A stretch of DNA of 64,000 nt from Gemmatales bacterium (GTDB lineage: Bacteria > Planctomycetota > Planctomycetia > Gemmatales > Gemmataceae), in assembly GCA_026004675.1 (NCBI GenBank), contig BPJP01000003.1, positions 1 to 64,000 on the forward strand, read 5' to 3'. The notes under the pieces were generated by a model. It had not been told where the DNA came from. It was given only the letters and a program-made list of their open reading frames with translations, and did no database searches. Position numbers and translations under genes: made by a program. Shown here piece after piece: positions 55,917-64,000 of the stretch. Position 1 is the stretch's first letter. Each line of letters opens with the position of its first letter.

Positions 55917-57062
55917 TTGGCAATGAAACGTGTTGCGAAGTGGTGTTTTCTAGGCGGCTGCGCTTTTTTGGGCGGATTGGTGGCGTCGTTTTGTGCAGCC
56001 GAGCTTCCCCGGTTGGCGCACGCCCAATTCACGAGCGACCGCTTTCGGCCGGTGTCTAACGGCGTGGTCGAAAGAAACCGTTTCGAAATCGTTGCCGAAA
56101 GGACCTCGCCGGCAGTGGTGTACATCGAAGCGACGAAGCTGGCGGAAGCACCCAGCAAACGAGGCGGCCGAAAACGCGACATCGAAGAATCAGGTTCGGG
56201 CGTGATCATTCGCGGCCAAGGCTCGTATCGCTATCTGGTTCTGACCAACAATCATGTGATCGCTGATGCCGAACCGGAGCAGATCACCATTCACCTTGCC
56301 GACGGCCGACTGTTTCGGCCAGCACGCATCTGGGCTGATCCCGAATCGGACGTCGCCGTGTTGCACCTCGATGCCGCCAATGTGCCGACCGCTCCTTTGG
56401 GAAACAGCGACGGGGTTCGGGTGGGGGAATGGGTTCTGGCGATAGGCAGCCCGTTCGGCTTGAATCAGACGGTGACGCACGGCATCATCAGTGCCCGCGA
56501 ACGTGGACAAATCAGCCTGGGCAGCACCATCCGCATCAAAGATTTCTTGCAGACCGACGCCGCCATCAATCCCGGTTCGAGCGGCGGTCCCCTTATCAAC
56601 ATGGCTGGTGAAGTCATCGGCATCAACACGGCCATTGCTTCCAACAACGGCAGCAATAGTGGCGTCGCCTTCAGTATCCCCATCAATCTCGTCAAGCGGG
56701 TGATGAAGGACCTGCTCGAAAAAGGAACGGTGACGCGGGGTTATCTGGGCGTTCAGCTGGCACCCACCTTTGAAGCCAGTGATGCGTTCAAGCTGGGATT
56801 GAATCGTGTGCAAGGCGCGCTTGTCGATATCGTGTATCCGAACACACCCGCTGCGGATGCCGGCCTTCGTGCCCAAGATGTGATTCTGCGCGTCAACGAC
56901 ACGGACGTCCGGAATGAAAACCATCTGATCAACATGATCAGCCGATTCTATGCAGGCCAGAGAATTCGCCTGCAGGTGTGGCGCGATCGACGACAGATCA
57001 CGCTGTACGCGGTCGTCGGCGACTGGCAAAAGGGGCAGGATCGGCTGCGGAGTCAGCCTTGA
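55917..57062 (+). CDS. Trypsin-like serine protease with PDZ domain (HtrA/DegP-like)
   Basis: This 381-residue protease has an N-terminal signal peptide or anchor (CFLGGCAFLGGLVASFC to LAHAQ). The catalytic triad is complete: His113 in LTNNHVIADA, Asp145 in ESDVAVLHL and Ser222 in NPGSSGGPLIN. One PDZ domain follows at about residues 270-360 (GYLGVQLAPTFEA, ADAGLRAQDVILRVND). It would degrade or refold damaged proteins outside the cytosol. A strong hairpin at 57100-57137 lies 37 bases after its stop. Confidence 0.93.
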   Translation: MAMKRVAKWCFLGGCAFLGGLVASFCAAELPRLAHAQFTSDRFRPVSNGVVERNRFEIVAERTSPAVVYIEATKLAEAPSKRGGRKRDIEESGSGVIIRGQGSYRYLVLTNNHVIADAEPEQITIHLADGRLFRPARIWADPESDVAVLHLDAANVPTAPLGNSDGVRVGEWVLAIGSPFGLNQTVTHGIISARERGQISLGSTIRIKDFLQTDAAINPGSSGGPLINMAGEVIGINTAIASNNGSNSGVAFSIPINLVKRVMKDLLEKGTVTRGYLGVQLAPTFEASDAFKLGLNRVQGALVDIVYPNTPAADAGLRAQDVILRVNDTDVRNENHLINMISRFYAGQRIRLQVWRDRRQITLYAVVGDWQKGQDRLRSQP

Positions 57063-57099
57063 ACGAGACAACAGAAGACGGGCGACGCAACCAATTTCA

Positions 57100-57137
57100 A
57101 ACCAGGCGTGAACGAAGCGATGCGTTCACGCCTGGTT
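57100..57137. terminator. Bidirectional intrinsic terminator
   Basis: A perfect 15-bp stem (AACCAGGCGTGAACG and CGTTCACGCCTGGTT) with an 8-base loop lies between convergent genes ending at 57062 and 57144. The plus side is followed by GCTTTCTT, the minus side by a T-rich stretch, so it likely ends both transcripts. Confidence 0.85.
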
Positions 57138-57143
57138 GCTTTC

Positions 57144-57551
57144 TTAGCGTTGGGGATAGTAGCCGACCGAATTGGGATAAGGTTGAGGCGTTGCCGGCTG
57201 CATGGGCGAAGGCACCTGGTGAACGGTCGTGCCGCCAGGAGTGGCTGGCTGGTAAGTCTTGCTTGTGGAAACTGGTACGCCGCCCTGCGGGCTGACATAC
57301 TTCGTCGATGATCCGTTCGAGGTCGTCGACTGATAAGGTTGCATCTGTTGATACTGGACGTTGCGCGATCCCGAAGACATGACACTGGAAGCGGCCTGTT
57401 GGTTGTACCCCGAGGGCGATTGGTAGCCGATGACATTCGGAGTGGCAGCGCCATAATTCGACCGATAGCCTCGGCCATTCTGGCACCCAGACGCGATGAC
57501 GGCGGCTGCCATAAGCAGACCGGCCCCCCACTGGACAGGCTTGCTGACCAT
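57144..57551 (-). CDS. Small Ser/Gln/Tyr-rich lipoprotein
   Basis: From the ATG at 57551 (MVSKPVQWGAGLLMAAAVIA) the protein has 135 residues and a lipobox ending ASGC at residue 23. The mature part is low complexity, rich in Ser, Gln, Tyr, Pro and Thr with repeats such as YQQMQPYQSTT and QPATPGG. It is probably a surface or periplasmic lipoprotein; the function is unknown. AAGGGG precedes the start. The start at 57590 used by the longest frame would put 13 residues before the signal peptide. Confidence 0.72.
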   Translation of the reverse strand: MVSKPVQWGAGLLMAAAVIASGCQNGRGYRSNYGAATPNVIGYQSPSGYNQQAASSVMSSGSRNVQYQQMQPYQSTTSNGSSTKYVSPQGGVPVSTSKTYQPATPGGTTVHQVPSPMQPATPQPYPNSVGYYPQR

Positions 57552-57815
57552 AGGATTCCCCTTTTGCGATAATGTGACTTGTGGCCGCACTTCAATGCGT
57601 GCGTTCCCCCGGCTTGCCGACGCTGTTCGTGAAAGTCGGTGAGCCCCCTTAAAGCGGCGAGACCATAGCCATGACCGACAGCCGTGTCAATGGCAGTCGC
57701 AGGGATTTTCGCACCAAGACATCGGTTTTTTAGCTGTCCCGACAAGAAATCCGCCGGCGATTGGAACCAGGATACGTTCCAACCGCCGGCCGCGGCATGG
57801 GACCTGTCATACAAA

Positions 57816-60248
57816 TCAGTGATTGAAGAGGAATTCACGCGAATTCAGCAGTGCCCACAGCAAATCCTGCAATCCTTCACGCAGGGACGGCGCTTTGGCG
57901 ACCAATTCCTGAGCTTTCTTGCTTTCCGCCGGTTGAGGAGGTCTGGATAAGGTGACGAGATAGAGTTCCTCGACGATCTTTGGCAAAGGTGTCTTGTTCT
58001 TCATGAGTCGGGCGATCCGGCCGTTGCCGTCGGCGATTTTGCGATTGAGGAAGTCGCCATTCAGAAGATGCAACGCCTGGGCAATGTTAGGCTGCATGGT
58101 GCGTTCGCATTCGCAAGTGATCTTGCGTTCGGCTCGACCGAAAATGTCGAGCAAATAAGACGCAACCGCCGGATCGGGCAACTGGATCGCTCTGGTTCCC
58201 AAAGGCAGCCCCTGGTATTTTTCGCGCGTGCCGGTGGCGAAGTCGATGGCGTCCGCCAGTTGTTCGGCGGTCAGGCGCTTCACCGTGTAGCGTGTGAAGT
58301 GCGTATTGGTCGCATCAGCCCGATTGCCTTCTTCGATCCGCGAACTCAACTGGTAAGCACGCGAATTCATGATCGTCCGCATGAGGTGCTTGAGATCGAA
58401 GCCGTTGTCGACGAAATCTTTCGCCAACGCGTCGAGCAAATCAGGATTGCTGGGCGGATTGGTGGCGCGCATGTCATCGAGCGGTTCGACCAGACCTCGC
58501 CCCATGAAATACCCCCAAAAGCGGTTGACGATATTTTTCGCGAAGAAGGGGTTTTCTTTGGACGTGATCCAGTCGGCCAGTTTGACTCGGCGGTCGAATG
58601 GATCGTCCATCGGCGGGCCATCGAGCGGATGAGGTGGGACGATCGTCCCTTTCCGGGGATGCCGTTGCTCGCCCGTTTGCCTGAGGTACAGCACGGTTTC
58701 CCGTCCGAAAATGCCGAATTCCTGGCTTCCCTTGTTCGCCAGACGGATGAAGAAAGCCGTCATTCCGTAGTAGTCGTCCTGACTCCATTTCTCGAAGGGG
58801 TGATGGTGGCATTTCGCACATTGGATGCGCACCCCGAGGAAGACCTGCGCGGTGGCTTCTGCCCAGTCGGATGGATTGCGGCCGACGCCATAGTAATTGG
58901 CGGGACCGTCGCGGAAGGTGCTTCCTTCGGCTGTAATGATCTCGCGAACGAACTGGTCCAGTTTCTTGCCGTCGCGCAAAGAGGCACGCACCCAGTTGTG
59001 AAAACTCCACATGCCTTTGTCGTTGAGGGCGGCCCGGTTGATACGGAGCAAATCACCCCATTTCAAAGTCCAGAAATCGACGAATTCGGGTCTTTGCAGG
59101 ACCTGCTCAATGGCTTTGGCCCGCTTGTCGGCGCTCGTGTCAGCCAGGAAGGCTTTGATTTCTTCGGGTTTGGGCAGCGTGCCAATCGTGTCGAGATGGA
59201 TACGCCGAAAGAATTCGACATCGCTGCAAAGTGGCGATGGTGTCAGCCCCAGTTCTTTCCATTTGGCGATCAGCTTGTCGTCGATGAAGTTGTACCGTGG
59301 CAGGTCCGGATAGGGATCGATCTGCCGATAAGGGAGCATGATCTGCACAACGCCGACCTGGCCTTCGAAACGGACCATGATGTGGGTAACGCCCTTGCTC
59401 TTCGCCGTCACCAGGCCGTTCGGCGTGACCGTGGCGACGGCTTCATTGAGCGAATCGAATTGAGCCAGGGAGGTGACGTCGCGGGTCAGTCCGTCGGACC
59501 AGGTCGCGGTGACCGCTATTTGTTGCTGTTCCTCGGACTTCATGACCCGGCTCGTCGGAAAGACGCTCAAGGAGGTGACGGCGGGAGCATTCCGTGCCGG
59601 TGGGGGGGTGCCATCTTCGAGCCACCTTTTCAGGATCTGGTATTCGCTGCCGCCTGCTTTGATCAGTTCTCCGCCGCCGTGCTCCATAATGAGCGTTGGT
59701 TTGAGCAGCAGAATGCTGCGCTCCGGGTCGGAAGGAACGATGCGCCTTCCTTCTGCGCTTTGTACAATTTGTTCGTAATCGTGTGGTGGATCGAAGCCGC
59801 GCAAGCTCAGTTTGAAGCCTCCCTTGCCATGCTGCCCGCCATGGCATGCTCCCTGGTTGCACTTGGCTTTGGTCAAAACCGGGATCACTTCGCGGTTGAA
59901 ATCGACCGGCAAGTTCGCCTGGGCTTTCTCGACGCGAACGGGAACCTTGGCGGTTTTTCCGTCGTGTGCAATAGTCAGCAATGTTTCGCCGTCGCGAGCG
60001 GGCCGAACCACGCCACCTTCGACCACGGCGATGTTCATGTCGCCGACTTGAAGTTTCGCTTCCCGCGTCAAGTCGCGTCGGCTGCCGTCAGCGAATTCTC
60101 CGATCACCACGACATGCTGCTCGGCCCGTGGGCCATCGAGCACTATTTGCTGAGGAAAAACCGTCAGCGACTGGAGCGGCGGATTCGCCTGGAGACCAAT
60201 CGGAATCACTAATACGATCAACGTTGCAGCCAAAGAAGATCGAGTCAT
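57816..60248 (-). CDS. DUF1549/DUF1553 protein with Ig-like N-terminal part
   Basis: This 810-residue exported protein has a signal peptide (ATLIVLVIPIGLQANP), Ig-like (BIG_2-type) repeats around residues 20-110 and 215-300 (VPVRVEKA, ATVTPNGLVTAKSKGVTHI), and the CNQGACHG motif with GKGGFKLSLRGFDPPHDYE. DUF1549 follows near 320-520 and DUF1553 near 560-800 (KENPFFAKNIVNRFWGYFMG, MQPNIAQALHLLNGDFLNRK). Its biochemical role is unknown. As with the gene at 18855, no DUF1501 partner is adjacent. The first gene after the divergent gap (60249-60537) is on the plus strand. Confidence 0.92.
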   Translation of the reverse strand: MTRSSLAATLIVLVIPIGLQANPPLQSLTVFPQQIVLDGPRAEQHVVVIGEFADGSRRDLTREAKLQVGDMNIAVVEGGVVRPARDGETLLTIAHDGKTAKVPVRVEKAQANLPVDFNREVIPVLTKAKCNQGACHGGQHGKGGFKLSLRGFDPPHDYEQIVQSAEGRRIVPSDPERSILLLKPTLIMEHGGGELIKAGGSEYQILKRWLEDGTPPPARNAPAVTSLSVFPTSRVMKSEEQQQIAVTATWSDGLTRDVTSLAQFDSLNEAVATVTPNGLVTAKSKGVTHIMVRFEGQVGVVQIMLPYRQIDPYPDLPRYNFIDDKLIAKWKELGLTPSPLCSDVEFFRRIHLDTIGTLPKPEEIKAFLADTSADKRAKAIEQVLQRPEFVDFWTLKWGDLLRINRAALNDKGMWSFHNWVRASLRDGKKLDQFVREIITAEGSTFRDGPANYYGVGRNPSDWAEATAQVFLGVRIQCAKCHHHPFEKWSQDDYYGMTAFFIRLANKGSQEFGIFGRETVLYLRQTGEQRHPRKGTIVPPHPLDGPPMDDPFDRRVKLADWITSKENPFFAKNIVNRFWGYFMGRGLVEPLDDMRATNPPSNPDLLDALAKDFVDNGFDLKHLMRTIMNSRAYQLSSRIEEGNRADATNTHFTRYTVKRLTAEQLADAIDFATGTREKYQGLPLGTRAIQLPDPAVASYLLDIFGRAERKITCECERTMQPNIAQALHLLNGDFLNRKIADGNGRIARLMKNKTPLPKIVEELYLVTLSRPPQPAESKKAQELVAKAPSLREGLQDLLWALLNSREFLFNH

Positions 60249-60537
60249 CGCTGTTCCCTTTTGCGGGGGTGGGTCAAGGTATTACGGTGGGATGATCTAA
60301 GAGATATAGTGGCCGAAAATCGGCACAACGTCAAGCGCATAGACGAACTTCAAGAGCCTGCCTGCCACCCGAACCGTTGTCGAATCAAATGTTCATGATT
60401 GGAAGAATTTTGGCGCAAGGTTTCCGGCCGCAGACGTCCTTGAAATGAGACGCGATCGAATACTTGGCTGTCGATTCTGGCAGTCCGGCGAACCAATTGT
60501 AAAATCGTCGGTTATCGGGAAGAAAAGAGGAATTTGT

Positions 60538-61287
60538 ATGGCGCCTTCCGCTCAACCACCCAGTTTATCCGATTTGTTGTCGCGTTACTTGCAGCGGCAG
60601 AAGGAAAAAGCCTCCGCCGGCTGGCAGGTTTCTGCCGCGGGTGAAGTCGTCCCCTTCGAAGCGGTTGTCGTGCAGCCTGTCGATCCTCGTCTGGCGTGGG
60701 AAGAGGCCAACTTTGTCGCGCGCTACTACCCTCGCCCGCTCGATTTGACGGAAGAGCCGCCTGCCGATTGGCCATCGGTTGTCTCGTGCCAGGAACCGCA
60801 GGTTGCCGCCCCTCTGTGCCTGGGCAATTTTCCGCAATTGGTTCGGGATCTGAACGGTCTGATTCGTTCGGTCGAAGCCGGGACGCCGACAATGGCTGGC
60901 AGCCAGCCGCTCGGCAATGATTCGCTGGAAGACTGGGCGAACGAAACAGGAACGCTTCAAAGCGTTGCTGTCCTTCGCCTGGCACGGCGGTTTTCTTCCG
61001 CTGAACGGTTACTGGCCGAAGTCGAGAAAAAGGGAACGACCTCCGCAGAAGCTGTCGGCAATGAGCGAGCTTCTCTCCTCTGGCATCAAGGCCAACACGA
61101 TCGGGCTTGCGACATTTGGAACGAACTCCCGGAATGCGTGCCGGTGCTTTTCAATCGCGGGCTTGCTTGCTTGTTCGGCGGCAAGAAAAAGGACGCAAGC
61201 GAACTGCTCAAACAGGCAATCTCACAGCTTCCCGAAGAGAGCGCCTGGCATCATCTCGGGCAACTCTACCAGGCGTTGGCCCGATGA
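60538..61287 (+). CDS. Hypothetical protein with TPR-like C-terminus
   Basis: The ATG at 60538 follows AAAGAGGAA and gives a 249-residue protein. The frame is open to 60445, but the longer start has no ribosome site. The N-terminal half is unrecognised (SLSDLLSRYLQRQKEKASAG). The C-terminal half resembles TPR repeats (LFNRGLACLFGGKKKDASE, SAWHHLGQLYQALA). No signal peptide or membrane helix. The function is unknown; it precedes the receiver-ATPase and FHA genes and may belong to that signalling group. Confidence 0.7.
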   Translation: MAPSAQPPSLSDLLSRYLQRQKEKASAGWQVSAAGEVVPFEAVVVQPVDPRLAWEEANFVARYYPRPLDLTEEPPADWPSVVSCQEPQVAAPLCLGNFPQLVRDLNGLIRSVEAGTPTMAGSQPLGNDSLEDWANETGTLQSVAVLRLARRFSSAERLLAEVEKKGTTSAEAVGNERASLLWHQGQHDRACDIWNELPECVPVLFNRGLACLFGGKKKDASELLKQAISQLPEESAWHHLGQLYQALAR

Positions 61288-61413
61288 GTAAGCCGGCTCG
61301 CGTCTCCCCGACTCTTTCCCAGCAGCACAGCTACGCACAGATCATTCAGCTACTTGACCGGCGACCTTTCTCGTGAAAAAATGGCCCATGGGATCGTTGC
61401 ACGGAGTATCTGA

Positions 61414-62262
61414 ATGCCTGTTGCGCTGATAGTCGACGATGAAGCGACGACGGCTGAATTGCTCGCCGAATTTCTGCGCCTCAAAGGTTATTCCTCGACC
61501 ATCCTGAACGAGGGAGGCAGCGTCGTCCGTTGGGTCCAGAGAAACAAGCCCGACCTGATCCTGCTCGACTTGATGCTTCCCGATGTCGACGGTTTCACGA
61601 TCTGTGAACAACTCAAGCTCGATCGAGAAACGAATCTGATCCCGATTATCATGGTGACGGCACTCGACGAACGCCAACATCGCGTGCGCGGCTTTCAGGT
61701 CGGCGCCAACCGCTATCTCACCAAGCCTTTCACCGCGGAACAGCTGTTCCAGGCCGTCAACGACGTACACGCCTGGCGGGAGGATTTGCTCAACAGAGGC
61801 TCCACGGGCGAAATCCACTTTCATTTGCAGAGCGATACCTGTTACCTGGACGAATTGAACAAGTTGCTGGCGACCTTGTTTCTGCACAGCGGGTTGTCTG
61901 AAAAACAAGTCAAGCAATTGGTCACAGCTGTTCGCGAACTCGGCGCCAACGCCATCGAGTGGGGGCACCGGAAGGAAGTGGAACGTCTGGTGACCATCAC
62001 TTATCGCATCGACAAAGACAAAGTTACTATTGTCATCAAGGACACCGGTCCCGGCTTCGATCCCAAGTGTTGTCCGCACGCCGCCAAAAGCGAAGACCCG
62101 CTGAGTCACCTCGAAGTGCGCCAGGAACTTGGCCTGCGGGAAGGCGGTTTCGGCATTCTGATCGCCAATGGCCTGGTCGACGAATTGAAGTATAACGAGA
62201 AGGGGAACGAAGTTCGGCTGGTCAAGTATGTTCAACCGAGGCAGGCCATCAAAGAAAATTAG
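61414..62262 (+). CDS. Response regulator fused to an RsbW-like ATPase domain
   Basis: This 282-residue protein joins a receiver domain (about 1-120; acidic pocket VDDE, phospho-acceptor Asp52 in LLDLMLPDVDG, and the conserved Lys in NRYLTKPF) to a HATPase_c_2 domain like anti-sigma factor RsbW (about 145-275; LVTAVRELGANAIEWGH, IKDTGPGFDP, GGFGILIANGLVDEL). Such proteins are thought to phosphorylate or sequester partner proteins in a signal-dependent way. No anti-anti-sigma gene is adjacent. It is 126 bp after the TPR-like gene. Confidence 0.9.
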   Translation: MPVALIVDDEATTAELLAEFLRLKGYSSTILNEGGSVVRWVQRNKPDLILLDLMLPDVDGFTICEQLKLDRETNLIPIIMVTALDERQHRVRGFQVGANRYLTKPFTAEQLFQAVNDVHAWREDLLNRGSTGEIHFHLQSDTCYLDELNKLLATLFLHSGLSEKQVKQLVTAVRELGANAIEWGHRKEVERLVTITYRIDKDKVTIVIKDTGPGFDPKCCPHAAKSEDPLSHLEVRQELGLREGGFGILIANGLVDELKYNEKGNEVRLVKYVQPRQAIKEN

Positions 62263-62396
62263 CGCGATTTTTCCCGCCGTCATCGAACCTGGCCTATACT
62301 GCAAGAGGAGGAAAAGGTTCGGCTCGTACCTCGTATCCGTAAAGGCAAATCTTTGCAGTCGCGAGAGCCTGGCAGACATTTCCTGGGAGACGACCA

Positions 62397-63702
62397 ATGA
62401 CCACGGCAAAAAACGGCACGTCTCGACAATGAACCGGCCTTGATCGTCAAATACGGGACCTCCATGAATAAACGGATCGTTCTCCAGCGGACGGCGTTTA
62501 CCATCGGCCGTTACAAAGGATGCGATCTGGAATTGTCTGCAGGCGATGTGGCACCACTGCATTGCATTCTGACACGTGGTTCAGCAGGCGTCTACATCCG
62601 TGATTGCGGCAGCCGATCCGGCACCAAAGTCAATGGCGTCAAGATCAAAGACGCCCAGTTGCGCGACGGCGACATTCTGCAAGTCGGTCCGGTCAGTTTC
62701 GAAGTGTCGTTACCGTGGAAGTCGCCGGCGGATACTCCGGTGTTCGATGCCAAAGACAAACAACTGGAGCGAGCACAACAGTCCCGGCGTCGGCTGGTGA
62801 AGCTGGCATGGTCGCTGCGACAGCGATTGCGTCGGTCGCAGCAAGCGCCGTCGTCTGCCGATCCGGGGGTGGATACTGTGCGCACCTTGCCTTCTCATCT
62901 GAAGAGGCAACACCAATTAGCCGCCGAGGAAGCTGAGCGGCTGGCACGGGAACGCGAAGAAGCGGAAAAAGCGCTCGCCCAGCGCAAGGCGGAGCTGGAC
63001 GCATTGGAAGCTCGGCTTGCCGCCGAATGCGAGGAAGCCGAACGCCTCCTTCTGGCTCGTCAGGAAGAGATCGATGCCAAACAACGCGAGTTCGAACAGG
63101 AATGCCTGGAAGCCGAGGAAGTCCTGGCCTTTCGTCAGAACGAACTCGATCGCCAGGCGCGATTTCTGAAGCAACAAGCTGCCGAATACGAAAAGCGATT
63201 CCGCGAGATCGAAGCAACCCGGCAACAGCTGGAGATGGAAAGAGCGGCGATTGCCGACGAAACCGCCGAATTGCGGCAACAAATTGCTCTCCTCGAGCAG
63301 CAAATCTCGCAAGTGCGCGTGCAGCACTCGCGAGACCGGACGGCGTATGAGCACAAACTTCGCGCCCTGACCTTGCGATTGCAGGAAGCGGAATCCGAAG
63401 TCGAGAACGCCGCTACCGTCGCCACCGAAGACTGGCACAAACTGCAAATCCGTCAGCAAGAACTCGATTGCTATGCCCGCCATCTGCGACGGATGCGCGA
63501 CGTCATGCAACAATCCGCACGCCATGGGAATCAGGAAGAAATCGAGCGACTCAAACGCAGCCATGCAGTTTTGGCCAGTGTCGTCAACGACCTCAACTAT
63601 CTCTACAATCTTGCTCGGCAGCGCCAGGAGGCCGAGTTGCAGGCTCTCGAACTGGCACTCGAACGCATCGCAGACCTGAAGCTCGACTCGTTTGATTCAT
63701 GA
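62397..63702 (+). CDS. FHA domain protein with long coiled coil (probable frameshift near the start)
   Basis: The FHA phosphothreonine-binding domain occupies about residues 20-105 (FTIGRYKGCDLELSAGD, LHCILTRGSAGVYIRDCGSR, SGTKVNGVKIKDAQLRDGDI). A highly charged coiled coil fills the rest (about 165-430). As sequenced, the frame can only start at the TTG at 62440, which cuts into the FHA domain. The ATG at 62397, with GGGAG upstream, is in frame if one A is removed from the run of six at 62408-62413. It then reads MTTAKTARLDNEPALIVKYG, a normal FHA N-terminus, and gives 434 residues. It follows the receiver-ATPase gene and may be its partner (inference). Confidence 0.8.
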
Positions 63703-63796
63703 TCGGCGACGCGCATGGCAACAAAAAGGAGCGCTGCTCGCCAGTTCGAAGCGCTGGCCAGAATTCGCAAGCACCGTCCTTTTGTTTGGAATCTAC

Positions 63797-64000
63797 ATGC
63801 AATCCGCCTTGCTGATTGTCGGGCACGGCAGTCGTGACCCCGATGGGACACGCGAGTTTCTGCAGCTGGTCGAATTGCTCCGCCAGCGCCAACCCGATCG
63901 GATCATCGAACCGGGTTTTTTGGAATTCGCCCATCCGATCATCGCGGCCGGTATCGACCGTTGCATCGAACGAGGTGCGAAGAGCATCACTGTTTTGCCG
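63797..64000 (+). CDS. cbiX: Sirohydrochlorin cobaltochelatase CbiX-like (partial)
   Basis: The last 204 bases encode an open frame of 68 residues running off the right edge. It begins MQSALLIVGHGSRDPDGTRE and continues EPGFLEFAHPIIAAGIDRC and IERGAKSITVLP. The HGSR motif with the metal-binding histidine and the FLEFAHP segment are diagnostic of CbiX/SirB chelatases, which insert cobalt or iron into sirohydrochlorin. Together with cbiC at 30497 it indicates cobalamin synthesis. It probably continues into a cobalamin cluster outside the window. Confidence 0.85.
   Translation, partial: MQSALLIVGHGSRDPDGTREFLQLVELLRQRQPDRIIEPGFLEFAHPIIAAGIDRCIERGAKSITVLP

Noticed and set aside
58068-60212. 714-residue plus-strand open frame over the DUF1549/DUF1553 gene
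   Set aside because: Antisense of a real gene with signal peptide and full domains; composition is not protein-like.

Overview
The window looks like a chromosomal segment from a member of the Planctomycetota, most likely the Gemmatales/Gemmataceae. Supporting signs are two PSCyt1/DUF1549/DUF1553-type proteins, a huge PSCyt1-WD40 protein, an FGE-type sulfatase, DUF3500 and sugar-isomerase proteins with Tat signals, several MJ0042-type zinc-ribbon membrane proteins, split gatCA and gatB loci, and many proteins with long coiled coils. No phage, IS element, CRISPR array or rRNA was seen. The assignment rests on gene content only; no 16S gene is present.

Layout. 1-1462: two minus-strand genes, an HSDL2-like SDR (cut by the window edge) and a DUF3500 protein, both with several frameshifts. 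1658-2374: HpcH/HpaI aldolase. 2530-8958: a pstSCAB phosphate-uptake operon whose PstC and PstA carry large extra domains. 8993-12302: an OB-fold lipoprotein and a glycosyltransferase pair. 12307-14481: rpmB-gatC-gatA on the minus strand. 14482-15024: a non-coding stretch with a 32-bp tandem repeat, then tRNA-Leu(TAG). 15101-21904: sulfatase, S1-domain protein, DinB protein, PSCyt1/DUF1549/DUF1553 protein, OsmC. 22009-27078: PAS histidine kinase overlapping a PSCyt1-WD40 giant protein. 27084-29411: ruvC-ruvA-ruvB. 29571-31126: RimK-like ATP-grasp ligase divergent from cbiC. 31335-37200: a MotA/TolQ-type channel joined to an Hsp70-like region, a membrane-anchored coiled-coil VWA protein and a degenerate ABC exporter. 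37456-44915: YHS-domain protein, alpha/beta hydrolase, sugar isomerase, citrate synthase and gatB. 45095-49038: three zinc-ribbon membrane proteins and small genes. 49080-55561: UbiA prenyltransferase, radical SAM protein, an FAD oxidoreductase with an unknown partner, and NhaA. 55917-64000: HtrA protease, a small lipoprotein, a DUF1549/DUF1553 protein, a receiver-ATPase protein, an FHA coiled-coil protein and the start of cbiX.

The most interesting region is 31335-34897. A proton-channel (MotA/TolQ/ExbB) domain is translated with or next to an actin/Hsp70-like domain. It is followed by a protein with an N-terminal helix carrying an aspartate (MotB/ExbD-like), a coiled coil of about 250 residues and a VWA domain with an intact MIDAS motif. 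This reads like an ion-driven motor that works on a VWA effector. I do not recognise it as a named system.

A second theme is sequence quality. At least eight genes or gene pairs are broken, fused or shortened at the start by what look like one-base indels, mostly in runs of one base (near positions 312, 371, 540, 953-958, 23162-23165, 28890-28896, 36926-36930, 62408-62413, and possibly 32150-32153). The downstream protein is conserved in each case, so sequencing or assembly error is more likely than gene decay. This directly affects the apparent RuvC-RuvA fusion and perhaps the channel-Hsp70 fusion.
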